64,000 bases of DNA from Opisthorchis felineus. Its lineage: Eukaryota > Platyhelminthes > Trematoda > Opisthorchiida > Opisthorchiidae. The position numbers and the translations under genes are program-made. The DNA lies in assembly GCA_004794785.1 (NCBI GenBank), contig SJOL01006486.1, positions 507,708 to 571,707 of the forward strand, read 5' to 3'. Below the pieces are notes generated by a model. It worked only from the letters and a program-made list of their open reading frames with translations. It made no database searches and was not told the origin of the DNA. Below, piece after piece: positions 48,873-62,969 of this stretch (positions are counted from its first letter, which is position 1; every line of letters starts with the position of its first letter).

Positions 48873-51800
48873 GTGAGACACGCACGGCTAATGATTCCCA
48901 GTAGAGATGAAACAACTACACAGTATGTCTTGACTTTCCGTCCTTTGAGCTTAGATTGACTTCACTTCTAGGACAAAGTCTCAATCAAAAATACATCCTG
49001 TCCACTTTATTCTATCCCGTGTCTTAGTTTGTAAAAATTCTCTCCACCGGGTTTCTGATGCTCTTCAAAATGCTATACTGGATTGTGAGTACCTGAAATG
49101 TGCTCAGCTCAATGGAAAAAAGTTTTAAGAGCACTTCAGTTAAAAAAACAACCCGTGATTCTTAAAAACTTTATCTCCATTGACTTACTGTGCAACTTGA
49201 GGTAGCTTCGCACATCATATCGACGAAAAATGTAACATAACTTAATGACGCAGTGTAACGTGATGTGATGTAACATATTAACTGAGTTTCCGTCGGATTC
49301 TAACACGTGCTTGTGTACATCGATAAGTCTTTCCAGAAGCACGATGTCCTAAATCACCAAGTAAAAAAGGTAAAATTGTCAGTTACTACAATTAGTAAAA
49401 CTTGAACGTGGGCTTTCACTACTTGTGTAGGTGTTCAAATCACGCTAACAATTCAAATCATGGGATTATACTGTTTACTTTCCATCACTCAGACATCTTC
49501 GCCATGGGCTTTAAACGTTCTCGTACTGTATTTTCACAAAGACAGTTAGATCAAAACAACCTCCCTATATGATTCAGAAGCTATGAACAACGAAAAACCA
49601 TTATTCAACACACTCCGATAACATTCACTTTGGTCTTTCACCCTATGCTTTTCTTTGCTGCATTCTTTGACTACAGACTGACAAGTAAAACGGTAAACTG
49701 TACTCAAACAGAACTTGTAATAGATGGATGTCTTTCCCCTTCTTGCGGTGTTTTGAAACCGCTGAAAAAACTGCCTCTTTAACTGATAATTATTTGTACG
49801 AGGATTCGTGCGCTTGGCGACTCACGGCTTAAATTGCCAACACACTTGAAACTTGGTATTCTTCATGGTGAACATCTTACAATAGAGATTTCTCCTCATA
49901 ATCTTTCTATTATACCGTATAACTCTTTGTGTGAACTGTTTCACTGAAACTTTTGGTTCATTTTAACCGCTTCGATTGCAATATGTACTTCTTCAGATGC
50001 CTACTTAGTGACCTGAAAGTCTGCTCAAGTCCCCCTTTCTATGCGCGACACGCATTTAAGCCATATAGTTCAAATAGTATCTAAACCCTGAGTTGGTGTT
50101 TTCCAGCGTAGAATGGAAGCAGAAGACAAAAACTACTGAACTAGCGATCGTTGGCTTGATACATCCTTCATTGATGATCCTTCCACACTCGTCCTTACTC
50201 CTTTTTGTAAGTCGTATTAGCTCATGCTTGGCACTCTAAAACATCAGTCTTTAATGCTTGTCGGCAAACTTTTGACACACGTAAAAATGGTTATTTACTT
50301 GTTCTCTGAACTTGGTAATTTTGTTCAAAACGTTTCGCCACCATTCGACGTGACGTCATCACCTCATAGTGCAGTATGTGTGCGTCAGTCTCCACTGGCT
50401 CCTCGGTGCATGCGCAGTGTTGCACCCGTGTAGAGTCCCGTCAGCCCCTACACACCGTCTCTTGGCTTCATGCCCTATTCTCAAACATTTATTCAAGCTC
50501 ATGACTTACATGGTCCTTAACTTTCGCTGGTTAAAACACTTGAAGTAACCTGCGGGAATTCGCTGTTAATCATCTCGTCACCGCCACAAGTAGAACAGGC
50601 CCGTCAATACCATACGGACCACACAGTGTTAGGTAGCTAACAAGGAGCAAGGCGGGTGAAAAAATGTCACGAAATCACATGGGCTAAATACCTGTACATT
50701 AACGGGTTGTCGTTCACGCGACGGGTGACTATATTGATGGTTGTTAATTAGGTCTCATTTTCCGGTCTTTGGACGGGTGCGATCCAAGTGCCAGGGTATA
50801 TTCTGGCTAAGTTGGGTTTGAACAAACCTGTCTTATTCGGGCTATCCACTTTTCATAGATCTCGGAGCTTCGAAAACGATTGAAACCACTATACTCAAAA
50901 CTGCCGACCTGTGGAACGGTAAAGTCGTCTGTCTTCACCATCAGTCAATGATGTTTCTTTTGTGAAAGCTGTCGTGTCGGTTCCGGTTTACCTAACCACA
51001 AACAGTGTTTTCGTTTAGAGTGATAATGAATGATAATGATGCTCAATGTAGAGTTTTGAAAAATCACTGGAAATTTCATGATGATGATCCCTAAAATAAC
51101 CGATTATTTTCAAAATTTTGGACACGCTCCCCGCTCTTCACTGCTACATATACATAGACTATAAGGCCATGTACAATCTCCACTTCCTTTTGACACTGGT
51201 CTGTATGTGATGCACTGTTGCTGACTCCTTGCGTCAGTGGAACATTACTGACATTTTTTGTCTGATTATCTACTAGAAGTATTGCCTTCATCATGCTGAT
51301 GTTATTGTACTGATGTTCATGATAAGGAACGTTACATCTCGACGCCAGTAGATCTGACTGTAACAGTTTAGGTTTGTTGAGTATTGGTCAAATCAATGGG
51401 GTGTGATGAAGCAGAAAAGTGAAGTTGTGTTGCTGAGAGGCAAAAAATCAGCTGTAGGATTTACCGACCGTCCCACATCCAGTTACATATGTCCAGTGCG
51501 CTTGGGAGATGGTAAAGTGGGACATTTCAAAGAAAAGTTGACATATATATGTACGTACTGCTTAGGAAGAATGTCACAGCTTAAGACGACGAGGCGAGGA
51601 ATCTTAGGAATGCACAACAAGCTTACAACTGCTTTAATGAGGGAAACAGTCAAAGTTAAAAGCGGCCAGCTAGTGTTTTAAAAAAAACTTCTACGTCGTT
51701 GGGTTGAACAATTTCAACAACAATCCAACTGGCCACCTGTAATCCCTGAAACCTTGGACAGTATACCTGGAAATTCCGGTGGCTTCGGAAATGTGCGAAT

Positions 51801-52799
51801 GACTTTTCTCCCTCGAGCATCACCAAACCCCCGGGCCTGACGATGCAGGTGAAATCTTCGGTCATTTTAAGCATTTTGAGAAATAGTCAACTTCTCATTT
51901 TACTATCCAATATACAACAGGTAACTTAAGAAATGCAATTTTCCGCATTCTGATGCCATGAATTTCGCAAATAATTCAAATTTAACTATCTGTAAATCAT
52001 ATACGCAACAGTTCCACTTCGTGGGGTGAATATGGTGAAACGTTCATAACACCACCGCATGTAAGTGCACAAATATATGAGATATAAATCCATTTTTTGA
52101 ATTCAATACATTCATTATTGGTTCTGATGTATTTTCTGGAAGTACGATATTAGCATATATTCTGCTTTTGAGATCGTTCTGTCTCAAGCGGTTGCCTTCC
52201 CAACCAACAATATTTTGCGATCTGTACAGCACTACGGTTTTAGTTTTGGCAACATTTCTAACAATCTAACATGTCAGCTTTTCAAGATGGCTGCGGTTTG
52301 TATATTATCTATTTGTTCAAACAAAGGGACAAAACTGGGTTTGTCAAGCATTTTATTTTACAAAATATCGCAGTATTCAATACTTGCCATCACTGAATCA
52401 GAATTGTTAAAAGGGATACCGGAGATTGTAACACATATACTGATGTGGCCAACGAAGAATTCTAACCGTTCAGACTCATCGCCATGACGGAAAATCAATG
52501 CAAGTACCTCATCTTTGTGACTGGTCTCCAAGCGCCACAAAATGCATACATTTTAACCGGGCTGTTGAATCGAGCTAACCTAAATCCTGAGTTGTCACAT
52601 CAGAGACCTAACACCGAATGCCGGCATCTCGTCAGCCTCAGGGATGATTCTGCAGTGGCTGAACATTACCAGTCCTTTCAGCCTGGGATGATGTGCAAGA
52701 AAATTTACGAATTCCAATCCACTTCTAAATAGACCCCAAAAAACGGTCTACAAAACTAGAGACTTTTGCGATACTCTCCCCACCAGAACCACAGGTGCA
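48873..52799. other. Gene-free stretch
   Basis: No gene is supported; AT-rich with short frames lacking motifs. Confidence 0.4.
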
Positions 52800-54150
52800 G
52801 AAGATGAAATCAAATAATACTAGGAAGAATGCCGCAGAAACAAATTCAGGCGCTCGCGCAACCATTCACGAGACGAAAGGATGAACTCAGCGGCCGTGAG
52901 CACTACATTCAAGATGAAGCAAACTGGCGGACGAAAATTTGTCACGCGGTTCAGCAATGGTACACTGCTTGCCCTCCAATTTGATGGATGTTCTTGGTTC
53001 ACCCTGCTTTCTAATATGTAATCGAATGACTGCCATCTAAACGTGCAAGATGCACCGCTTGTAATTCTTCTGCAATTAACCCAGAAGCCAGGAAACTGAA
53101 CCGCTTAGTGACATCAAACTGGGTTCAGTTTACTACCGCATGCCATGACTAGATTACTGAGCCTCAACTCTTGGATCAATCTATCGCTAACGTTTGCGCC
53201 AAAGCAACTGCAGATGGCGGAAATATCTTAACAGAAAAGTCACATCTGACAACTTTGAGCTTTCCGTAGTTACAGTTAAAACCGAGACCAATGGGACCAC
53301 GCATTACATCACGGTTATCCCATGTGTGACGACCGACACCAGCAGCCCTCTGGTTGTGGTACTTTAGAACGAATCTCGTCGGCAGCCTACAACATTGTGC
53401 CTGGCTTCAACCCACAACCCGATGGTCTGGCAGCGTTTTCCACTGCTATCCAGAGTTCAAGGAGAGACCAGCAGAAAAGGCACTACTGTAGTCACAAGAA
53501 GGTCAGGGGCTGATTCGAGGATATGCTGAATGCCATCCATGTGAACTCCGGGTCGTCCACTATGTCAAGCAACCGGTGTAGGCCATACAGAAGGCAAGGA
53601 TTCGTCACGCGAACCTAATGCAGACAGCAGACTGTAACCACAAAAGGGAACCACGTCGCCAGTACCACTATGCGACCCAACCACCCGCGTTGTCGCGGGC
53701 ATACACATAGCCATCAGAAACATCTTATATCGGCATCCCTAATAACCCGGGGACTGACCGACAAGCGACGGCAGCATCCTGATCCACCACGCGACAAATC
53801 CAAGCTGCAGACCGACTAACAACATCCTCAAGAGGGTGCACAGAGTTGGGCCGCTCGGAATAACCGAACGCCACGCCCATTGGCCCAAAAATTCTTTGAT
53901 CGCTCTATAAATACGGACGTTACTAACCTCCTTTGTCTTCATGTAGGCTCTCTCAAGCTGCCGTTCCCTCTGAAGTAACATGGTGGACGGGAGAGCGGGC
54001 CAGAGGTTTACACTCGATTTGCAATACTCAAGAAAGAGTAACTGCGTGGGTTTCCAAATTATATTAGTCGTGTGAGTGTTACCTCGCCCGTGTTACTTCC
54101 TTGTGTCAGGTTTTAATACGTGTCCACTTCAAGCGCGAACTTCAAGCTGC
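52800..54150. other. GC-richer patch, likely decayed transposon
   Basis: This stretch is less AT-rich than its neighbours and has coding-like runs broken by many stops. One plus-strand frame is open from about 53194 to 53370 (includes SDNFELSVVTVKTETNG), and a minus-strand frame of 80 residues lies at 53739-53981. I cannot assign a family. Composition resembles that of the gypsy coding region more than the host DNA, which is why I suspect an old mobile element. Confidence 0.3.
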
Positions 54151-57100
54151 TCAGGACCGACGGCTAAGTAGGCTTATCTGGAAACACTTCCACACCCGAG
54201 TGTGCGACTAGGCCTACACGTTACTCGACTATCCAGTAGATGCAGAGAAATCCGGATTCTGATGAACACACCCTCATTGGAAGATTATGTCAAACGAAAA
54301 ATGAGGCTAGACTAGACCGGAAAAGTTATTTTTACAGCGATGCGTAACTGTCCAAATGGCTTGCTTTGCTTCATACCGGTCCTTCGACACATCGCTGTGG
54401 ATATTCCGAATTTCACGCTTAAACACATTCCACTCACGTTAAGTTCAGAAACAGATTAAAGAGGCCGGAACATTATTTAGGGGTTGTTTTGTGCTACGAA
54501 ACCTTTCTGAACATCAGCAGTTTTCTCGTCTCAGTCAGGTGTTAATAAATGAAGTTGGTTCTGATGTCACTTTTGCTTTGACGACAATGCCGATTTCTAC
54601 AATCGGTTATTTCAACATGCGGCTGACATTAAATTCGGAAGTAGACCTGAAAGTCTTTCGGTTAATTTGTACCACGATTCGCATCAACCCGCAAATGCCA
54701 ACTCTGGAGGAGACCACCTCCACGAAGGCTGCTGTTCTGTTATCCATCTTAGTCAGCTGATTGCTGTTCTGTATATGCTGATTTCAGCATAGCGGTTCAG
54801 TTTATTGCATGCCTGATGGGAGGGGAGATGGTAAAATTGAATTTGTTTCAAAATGATGGAGTTTTATAAAAACACTTGCTACCGCCGAAATTGATTGCAA
54901 GTTCATAACATTAATCAAGATGTAGGGCGCAAGTTTGAGCTGCGACCATCGTTCATTGCCGGTACCAGATGTTGCCAATCAAATCAACTCCAATTTCTGG
55001 GAGCTTTATTGACCACTCAGTACAAGCCGTTGTTATAGGTGCAGAAAAACCTCTGAATAATCTTCAGGTTTCCTCGGTTTTATATGTTGAATTACTGGAA
55101 CAAGAAATTTACTTTACGCTCAAAAAAGACTAAACTTTGAGAGCATGCTTCAACTTTGGAGCATCAGTTTACTTCCACATCCCCAGCACACACTACTCTG
55201 TTCTCGGAACCATTATACAACTATCCGTAAGTATGACTAAGTCGGCTATCACCGTCGTGGACCGCTTTCATTTTACCAACCGTAGATCATTTCACAACCT
55301 GAAAATCTTCTACAATCGGATGCTTTGTTTTGTTTCCCGAAAAAATGCTCGTCCAATGTCTCTGGCCCATATCTAGATGAGATTAATACCACGTGCTTTG
55401 CGAAAAAATTGTCGCATGCAAAGTCGGTTTTATGAATTATTACCCTCCTCTCTCACTGACAACCAAGACAGCGTAGAATGAGTGTCGCGAATGTCAACGT
55501 TGTGGTGAATTTAAGCCCGGTTTGAATCTATGGCCTTGTCTACATGGATGGGGCTACGATGGTGATGTATGTATTTTTTTAATATTTAAGATCAGAATCC
55601 ACGTGGCAGAATATACTTAAACACACAGTATCACACAAACGATAGAAAGGTGAACGGAATTCAACGAAGAAAAACTGCGCACAGAATGGAGTTGTAAAAT
55701 TCGTGTGTCTCAGTTACAAGACGATGAACTCTAGGGTATTTGCGACTTTGAAAAATAAAGTCCGAGTGTTTATCGCACCCTTTCCACCTCGTGTTGACGT
55801 TCGCCATTTGATGTAATGCTATTTATTCTTGGATGCCGACGTAGCAAGCGAACTTACAAAAAGTATTTTCATTATGTTTTCACTGGGCAGTTAAATTAAC
55901 GAACGGCGGTGCTGCACATTGTCACCGGGAACAGGTGAAGAACGGAAGATGGTTGTAGGGCATTTACCATGCAAGCACGTCTGTCAACAGGCTTCTCGTA
56001 TTCTTCTCCATGAAAATCCAGTTATATCACTCCCAGATTAGGTCGGATTCACAAAAGGGACGTTCCACTTTAAGGACAATAAGCGGGTAGTATATGTGGT
56101 GCTACATGATAAGGATATCACAATGAGGGTCTTTACAACAAAGCCACTGTAGCTCAAAACTACCCATCTGTCCAGAAGTGTTAAAATTTAATCCAACTCC
56201 CGATATGTTCTCATGTACCATACAGTTGGTAAAATATTGACTGATCAAAGCGAACAATGGGTTATTAACTCCACTGCTTGCACCGTCGTAAGGCACGCTT
56301 AGTGTCTTGAAACATGGTAAAGATTTGATGACATTATTATACCAAGGCTATCAATAGGTTTGCTCCAATTGCTGAAAGACGAAGTGAAAAGCTGCATAAA
56401 CACTAGGAAACACCTAGCTAAGGAGGGAACTCACGGAACGAATTCTAATCAACAGAATCCGTCACATGAAGCTAGTGGAACAACAGCAAATAACTGAACA
56501 TCTGGAGAACCTTCAGAACTTTTTCAAATGTATCAAGAACCCAGCCAAAGCAAGTTCAAAAATCCTCAGTTGCGCCAAAAACAATACCACAACTGATACA
56601 CTCTCACGAACTGCAGAGGCCACAGTTCTCAGCAATCTGTCTATGCGCAGGCTACCATCATTAGTGAATGCCCTTCGTCAACTATTTATCACTACAGAAA
56701 ATTAATGGTAACTAATTCAAAATCTGGACTACAAACCTGACACGAACAAACTCGAAGTTTCGAATGCGGCATCAGCTGCGTCACTTACCGACCTGATCTG
56801 GTTGGACTCTCGGCAGCTCCTCCTCGGCTGATGTTATCCAATCCATTACAGGAGAATTGCGTTCTTCATCTAAAATTATCGCCAAATTTCCTTGTTCTCA
56901 ATTGCCGTAAAAACCATGGAAAATTTGGTTACTGATTCGTCAGACGAAATCCGTCACAACCAAACTCCTTACAACCAAACAACAAGCCTTCGGGGGCAGA
57001 CTCGTTTAAGTGCCCGACTTGCCTGATTTGACCACTAGATAGACGGATTCAGCAGACAGCAACATTCATATCGGCACAGCCTGCCATGCTTCTATGACAG

Positions 57101-59342
57101 TCGAGAAGGTGGAAATTGTCATGCTTTAAAACTGTTTTAAAATGGCTACACTCGTAACCATCTGAAGAAGGATCTACCCGGCAATTCCAAGCGGAATTTT
57201 AGTGATTCCACGCGCAACACGTGACCAGATCCAGCAATGGTATGTGCCAGGTTCAAAATTGTTTTTTATGTGTATACTCATCCGTGTGAACTCACGCAGA
57301 GGAGGTCAATGTATGACGCGCATCTCAATGTCCCTCGACGAATGAGACAGTGCAATCCGACTTAAACATAACCTACGATTTCACACAAGTAAACAAGCCA
57401 CAGCCAATAACCAGAAATGGAAAACGGGTCACACATAACATAACAAAATATATCTACACATTAGTCCGTACTCCTCACTCTAGTGGAAGTGGGACTTGAC
57501 AGCGTTCATCTCCATTGATCTCAACCCGGTCAATAAAGTTGAGTATGCGACTTCAAGTCGTTGATGGCGCTTAGACTTCTGAAGAGAAAGCAGTGAACCA
57601 GTTTACTTCAAGACCGTTGTCAAAAGTCAGCATACAGGTTTGTCAGCCGTTATTGAAACAGGATGGCTTACACCAAGATTTCATTCAAACGGAGGCCACA
57701 AAATATGACCAAAACATAGCGAAAGAATTCCTCAAACAAAGGGCTCAAAGTATTTACCTGTATAGTCTGGTTTCCGACATCTGCCAGGAATTCTCTTCTA
57801 GTCAGAGTACTGTCTGTTAAAGAGATTTTATCACTTTCGACCAAAAACTGGACGAATTTGCTTACACGCCATTTTTTTGGTAAAAAACGAGTAAGTAATG
57901 GGCCAAACATTTCACAAACGATGAATCCTATTGGATTGCTGTAAACGATCTTCCACCAGATACATCAAATCCTTGGAAATTCCTCATTGCAAGGAAACTT
58001 ATTTTAGTGCAAATAAACTCCGTGCTTATGCTTAGGATTGTTGTGTATACCCAATTAAACAGTTAATGGCAAGCTTGGGACAGAACAGAGGCCGAGTTAT
58101 CTTCTAGTAATTATTCGTATTCCAACGCTGCTCGTTCAGTGTCATCACCATTGACGGCAATAAGCCAAACAGATGTACAAGCATGAGGAAGGAGAGTCAT
58201 AGTATGGAAAGGAAACCAAAGGAAACGGTGGGATGGGCGTTTGGTGGGAAAGAGTCCTGTGGCCATCGAAAGGTGCCTGTGCATTTGAACCGGACTGAAG
58301 TAAACACGTCTGAGCGTTACATCGAATTAGAGAGCCATCAGAGTGATTGGCCTGAAGTTGTTTGCAAAGCTCACTTGACATAACCCCGACGCACGAGAGA
58401 TTAACTTCAGCCAAGCTGTTCAACTAGGCGATGATAGCATGCATGGCACTTGAATCGGTTTCCATCCACGTGTAAGGAGGATCACATAGGCTCTAACCAG
58501 GAAGGCATGAAGATCCCACAGCACTCAAATGGACTGTAGCAGCCTTCAATTTACGTTTCCATTCCAAACTTGGCCTCCCGTGAACATTTTGGCAACCATG
58601 GATTCGTACGGAGAACGACCCTTTTTCGGTAGAGATGCTAATGGATGTATAGAACATGTCCCAATCAACTAAATCTGATGAGGTTATTTTACTGTTATAC
58701 CTAATCTGATTCGCTACCGAGCGCCCGTCTACGCACCACTGTTACGTACTTGTTACCACTTGTTACGTACTCGCTGCAGCCAACGGACTCGTACAACGCA
58801 AAAGAAACATGACTAAGCAACAATGAGACAGTTCTAATTCGCATCATTCACAAGATAAAAGATTCTCAATTCTTTTACAGGAAATTTTTGCCTTTTTAGG
58901 ACAAGGACAATTATTGACCACACTTTTGAGAACTGGATAAGTCACCTGATTCCATGGTGTTGAAAATTTATGGTGGTGCTTTTTACCGATAAGGATGAAG
59001 CCAGTGAGACCTGAGGAGCTTTGGAACTTTTTTAGCTCCTTTCTCTAGCTCGAAGGCTCTGAATCTATTGTGTATATTAGCAGGTCCCGGTTACAGAACT
59101 GTGTTTCGCATGTTGAGTACATAACTGCTGTTGATTTCCACCTCAATTCGGCATGTTTTGAAAACAAATCGTAATACATAAACTATCGGTCCCGAAATTC
59201 TTGGCCCATGTCGACTGAAAATCTCTCTAAAGTGTGTCACTCTTTATCATACGTCTGTTTTGAGATCCTGTGCTTAAAATTGTTGAGCGTACATCATGTA
59301 GGACCGGTCTTCTTGTTGTCTTGGTCAGATGGGGGAAACCAC
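54151..59342. other. Gene-free stretch
   Basis: No gene is supported. Patches near 56.4-57.3 and 58.1-58.8 kb are also somewhat GC-richer and may be old repeats. A weak exon candidate on the minus strand at 57758-57950 is described in the findings. Confidence 0.35.
58738..58774. repeat. Short tandem repeat, about 10-bp unit
   Basis: 'ttacgtact / tgttaccact / tgttacgtact' gives about three imperfect units of roughly 10 bases. Too short to be a satellite. Confidence 0.6.
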
Positions 59343-59835
59343 AAACTACTCACAACATATAAGTACCCAGATAATTGAATAACATTTTATGCCGAAACTA
59401 CACCATACTGGCAGGCACCATGATCTCCGAATCAGAGAAAATGTACACAATCCGCTGGTCTTAAGATGTCGCGCCAAAATTCTTCCAAACCCACTCATTG
59501 CCCGAAGGAAGCCAAGGATAAATATGGCTATTCTCGGCATTTTACGTAAAACAAAACTTGCTGCAAATAATCAAGAATCCTAGAATCAGGGTGTGGAGAA
59601 TCGGGAAATCCGGAATCTCGAATAAAATCAACCTTTTGCAATAATTACCTTCATTCGGCTGTTTCTAAACCCAGTTGGCTTCCTACTCTAATCCTTAGGT
59701 CTGCTTCAGCAGCCTAATTGCCATCCTGATGGCGTCTATTTTTGTACATTCTAAGCTTCGCCCGGGAAATACCTGCTATACGCTATGTGGTGAAACTTAG
59801 TTCAGAAATTTTCCTTAGGAGTTTTGTTCCTTTAT

Positions 59836-60700
59836 TCAGTCCACCACGGTGGCCAAGGCACACTTTGATAGGGTGCTGTTCAACAAATTGGCATATAAAA
59901 TATTACTAGTGCACGAAGGCCAAAGCGCCACATCCGGCAGTACGAAACAGGACCCATGCCCTATGCAAACGGACTTGTCCTCGAAAATCAGTAGTGCATA
60001 CATGGCTGAAAAATCATGCTCCAATCATGTGTCAATGTGCACACCTTTCTGTGTACAATATTCACAGCCGTACTATCCTGTATGTCCCTTCACTTGATTT
60101 AGGAAAAGCCTGGGCAGGACTGTCGCAAACAGTGCATTAAAGATGGCCGGTGGTATTGTGAAACCTATGGAGATACCGTTTACCACGACGTCCGTCAAAT
60201 AAGTGACTGTGTTGGACATGAACTGTGAGCATCACTTCCCTTGTTAACACAACATATACCAATAACGAAAGGATGACCGATGAAAGGGGAAATTAAGTGG
60301 CACAGTATGGGCCACAGCTGGATATGCGAGTTGTCGTAGGCTAGAATTCCATCAACGTTAATTTGATTGTCGATAGTTATTACCCTATTATGAAGTTCCC
60401 GAAGCCTCCCCAGTAAACCTGCTTTCAGTCCAAGGTGGATGTACATCCCACCGGCTTTCAGTCGCATGCAGCATCGACAGGGAGCTTTAATAACAGTTCA
60501 TGGGTCTTCCGGAAGGGACGGAAATCTCAGTTCGTCCAACGCAATGGCTAACCCAGATAATGTTAGGTTCAGTCTTTGCGCCATCCGGCGAACAGAGGTT
60601 AAGATATCCCGACGCGGCTGCAGATGGTTACAAAAGGACACTGTTGACAAGCAATGTAAGTGTAGGCAGAACACACTGATTGGTCCCTTAAATGAATTGT
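59836..60700 (-). pseudogene. CACTA/TNP2-type transposase relic
   Basis: Minus-strand translation gives, in order, LPEDP...TVIKAP, GGMYIHLGLKAGLLGRL, QINVDGILAYDNSHIQLWPI, PFVIGICC, then, after a shift of frame, TVTYLTDVVVNGIS and KGHTG followed by YGCEYCTQKG. The combination of INVDG...S-Q-WPIL, P-FVIGI and KGHTG-Y-GC--C is the pattern I associate with animal transposases of the TNP2/CACTA (EnSpm) type. The copy is dead: in-frame stops lie at 60498-60500 (TGA), 60073-60075 (TAG) and 60025-60027 (TGA), and there is a frame change near 60230. The C-terminal catalytic part beyond 59836 is not recognisable. It lies about 2.3 kb from foldback locus D, whose outer end carries the CACTACTCA-type terminus in the matching orientation. 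Confidence 0.65.
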
Positions 60701-62969
60701 AGTGGGCCTCCCTCTTGTGGCGGATAGCTGTGCTATCTGGAGTAAAGTAAGGGTTTTTCAGCTACCGCAGTGGTGATTGGCCTTCTATCCCAAATCACTA
60801 ATGACAGGGTTGATGAAACCGCCGGTGGTGAACAGCGTTGTCATGGACAGCCCAGTATAGCCCCCAGGACAGTCAACCCGGGCATTTCTGGAACTTGTCA
60901 TCCGATTATTCGTAAGCCTTACCCAAAGAGGTTCGACCCAGGGCATTGTGAACGCATTCATCTGTCGGGAAACGAAAACAGCCCATTGCTGCGACCGCTT
61001 GATGTGTTCCGTATATATGGTTGTTCTCGGCGAGCCTCTGCGCGCAATACGGACGAATTTTGGGGATAACCTGAAATGAGAATAACCTCGTTTACAATTC
61101 CTGTACACGTAAACATAGCAGGCATAAAGCATACCACAGTACGATAAAACTGACCCCCTCGGGCACGCGGGAGACAAGCCGAACGCAGAGCTTCCCGCCA
61201 ATAATAGCGTGGCACACTAAAACAAATCTGTAGACTGTTTACATTTTGCAGGGACCTAGAAATGCAGGGTACTGCAGCTTTTTATTGCTACGAGACAAAG
61301 AAAAAAGCTTTGCTGTCTCCTAAATGTCCTCGGCCTAAGAGCCCTCCATTGGTGCAGAACGTTCTGCACAGGTTCTGCACCCGAGCGCGGACGCATGCCA
61401 GCTTGGCAGCAGGTTAATTGTAATTTATCTTTATGCAAAAAGTTAATGGGTATCTTGCTACTATTTTGAAATCACTGCTTGATAATACCATTTCATTTTT
61501 GCGCCATCTGACTAGCATCAGCAGTGAGGTCTGTCATGCATCCAGGTGTGAGCACTCTGGTGCTGCGGTTCGATTTCCCCATTATTTTCAGCGTTCATGG
61601 AAACCCGATCAGACTGACATAAACGGTAGCTAAATAAGTTATCAAAACGAGGACACTTCACGCTTTGGAGTAAAATTTCGGAGCCACCATTTCTGACATC
61701 AACAATTCACACGAATAAATTGTAAACTCCTTACGACATTTAATAACGAACCAGATGAATCATACTATTTAAACATTGGTTGTTGGACAAATGACATATA
61801 CTGGTAAAGTTCACAATTCAAAAATATGCATAATAACTTCCGGAGCAAGGACAGTAACTCCACGTGAAAGGATGTAATTCACGCAGTTATTGTGCATGCT
61901 TCTCTGATTGGTTCTCATCATGTAAAATAAACGACCTGGTTCATATGTTTTCTTCTCGAGTATCGTGCACACTGGATACCGTACTGACAGCAGGAAAGCC
62001 AGCGAGACCAAGAAACAACACGGCTACACAACTGCATCGGTTTACTTGCACCATCCTATTGCGGATGAATATTACTCAAGCCTCCGTCGTATATGGGGGA
62101 TCGTCAGTAGGGGGCTATCCAAGACAGAATACAACAGGAAATCGCATTCTTTCTGGGTCAAGCAGTGACGCGCAAAGTAAGAAGCCAAATCCAAATCAGT
62201 TAACTGCAAAATTGGAAGACTCACTATGTTTACTCACAACAGCAATAAATGTACGTCTGAAACGCTAAAAAAGCCCCGTGTTGGAGAAAGTGGGCCGTTG
62301 TGCGTGCATGCTTATCCCAGTGAAAATATCTGAGTAGAGATAATGTGAACATGTTTCCCATGGCTTCACAGGCTAACGGTAACGCCGTAGATCACATATG
62401 TAATCTGGTTCGTCATACTTAGTGTTGGAAAACTTTAGTCTAATGATCACTCGACCAAGCGAGTTGCCAGAATCTTGACCAGTTCTCTCAGATTGGTTGT
62501 TCATTTAAGTCTTTCTTGCTGGCACAAAGACACAGAAGTGTACGGTCGAGGAACCTTGGCAAAGGCGAGAAGGGCTATTGCTTGCAACTGAGATGACCGC
62601 TTGGATGCGTCTTCTATCCGGTATCCGTAATTCATGCTTCGAAAAGGATACATTGTTGATCTGTTATACCGCCGACTGGCTGCGTGTATGCACTGCATGT
62701 AACCATATTAATCTGCTTCAAATGAAGAAGAGTGTGCTACCTGTCCAGTGCCTCAAATGTATGCACTTGGGGTGAGTTTTTTGGATCTGCACAATTAACC
62801 TGGACAGACAAGCTGTATGTAGACTTTGCCTCAGTTGTCTCTGGTGGGGTATTCGAAAGCCATACAGACAATACAACCATATGCTTAGGAAAGATGTCAT
62901 GGAGACTAGAATGTATCGCTGCTCTTTGGCTGCCATCACTGGGAGCTGCAGTGCAAAAAATATCTCTCG
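60701..62969. other. Gene-free stretch between the transposase relic and foldback D
   Basis: No gene is supported. If the transposase and foldback D belong to one element, this is its decayed interior. A B-box-like 'ggttcgatttcccc' at 61567-61580 hints at another tRNA-derived scrap. The larger frames (60785-61201 and 61864-62268, 138 and 134 residues) show no known domain. Confidence 0.35.

Noticed and set aside
60785..61201. 138-residue minus-strand frame upstream of the transposase relic
   Set aside because: Considered as the transposase N terminus, but it shows no matching block and is not in a continuous frame with the relic.
61864..62268. 134-residue plus-strand frame
   Set aside because: No motif; overlaps other frames on the opposite strand.
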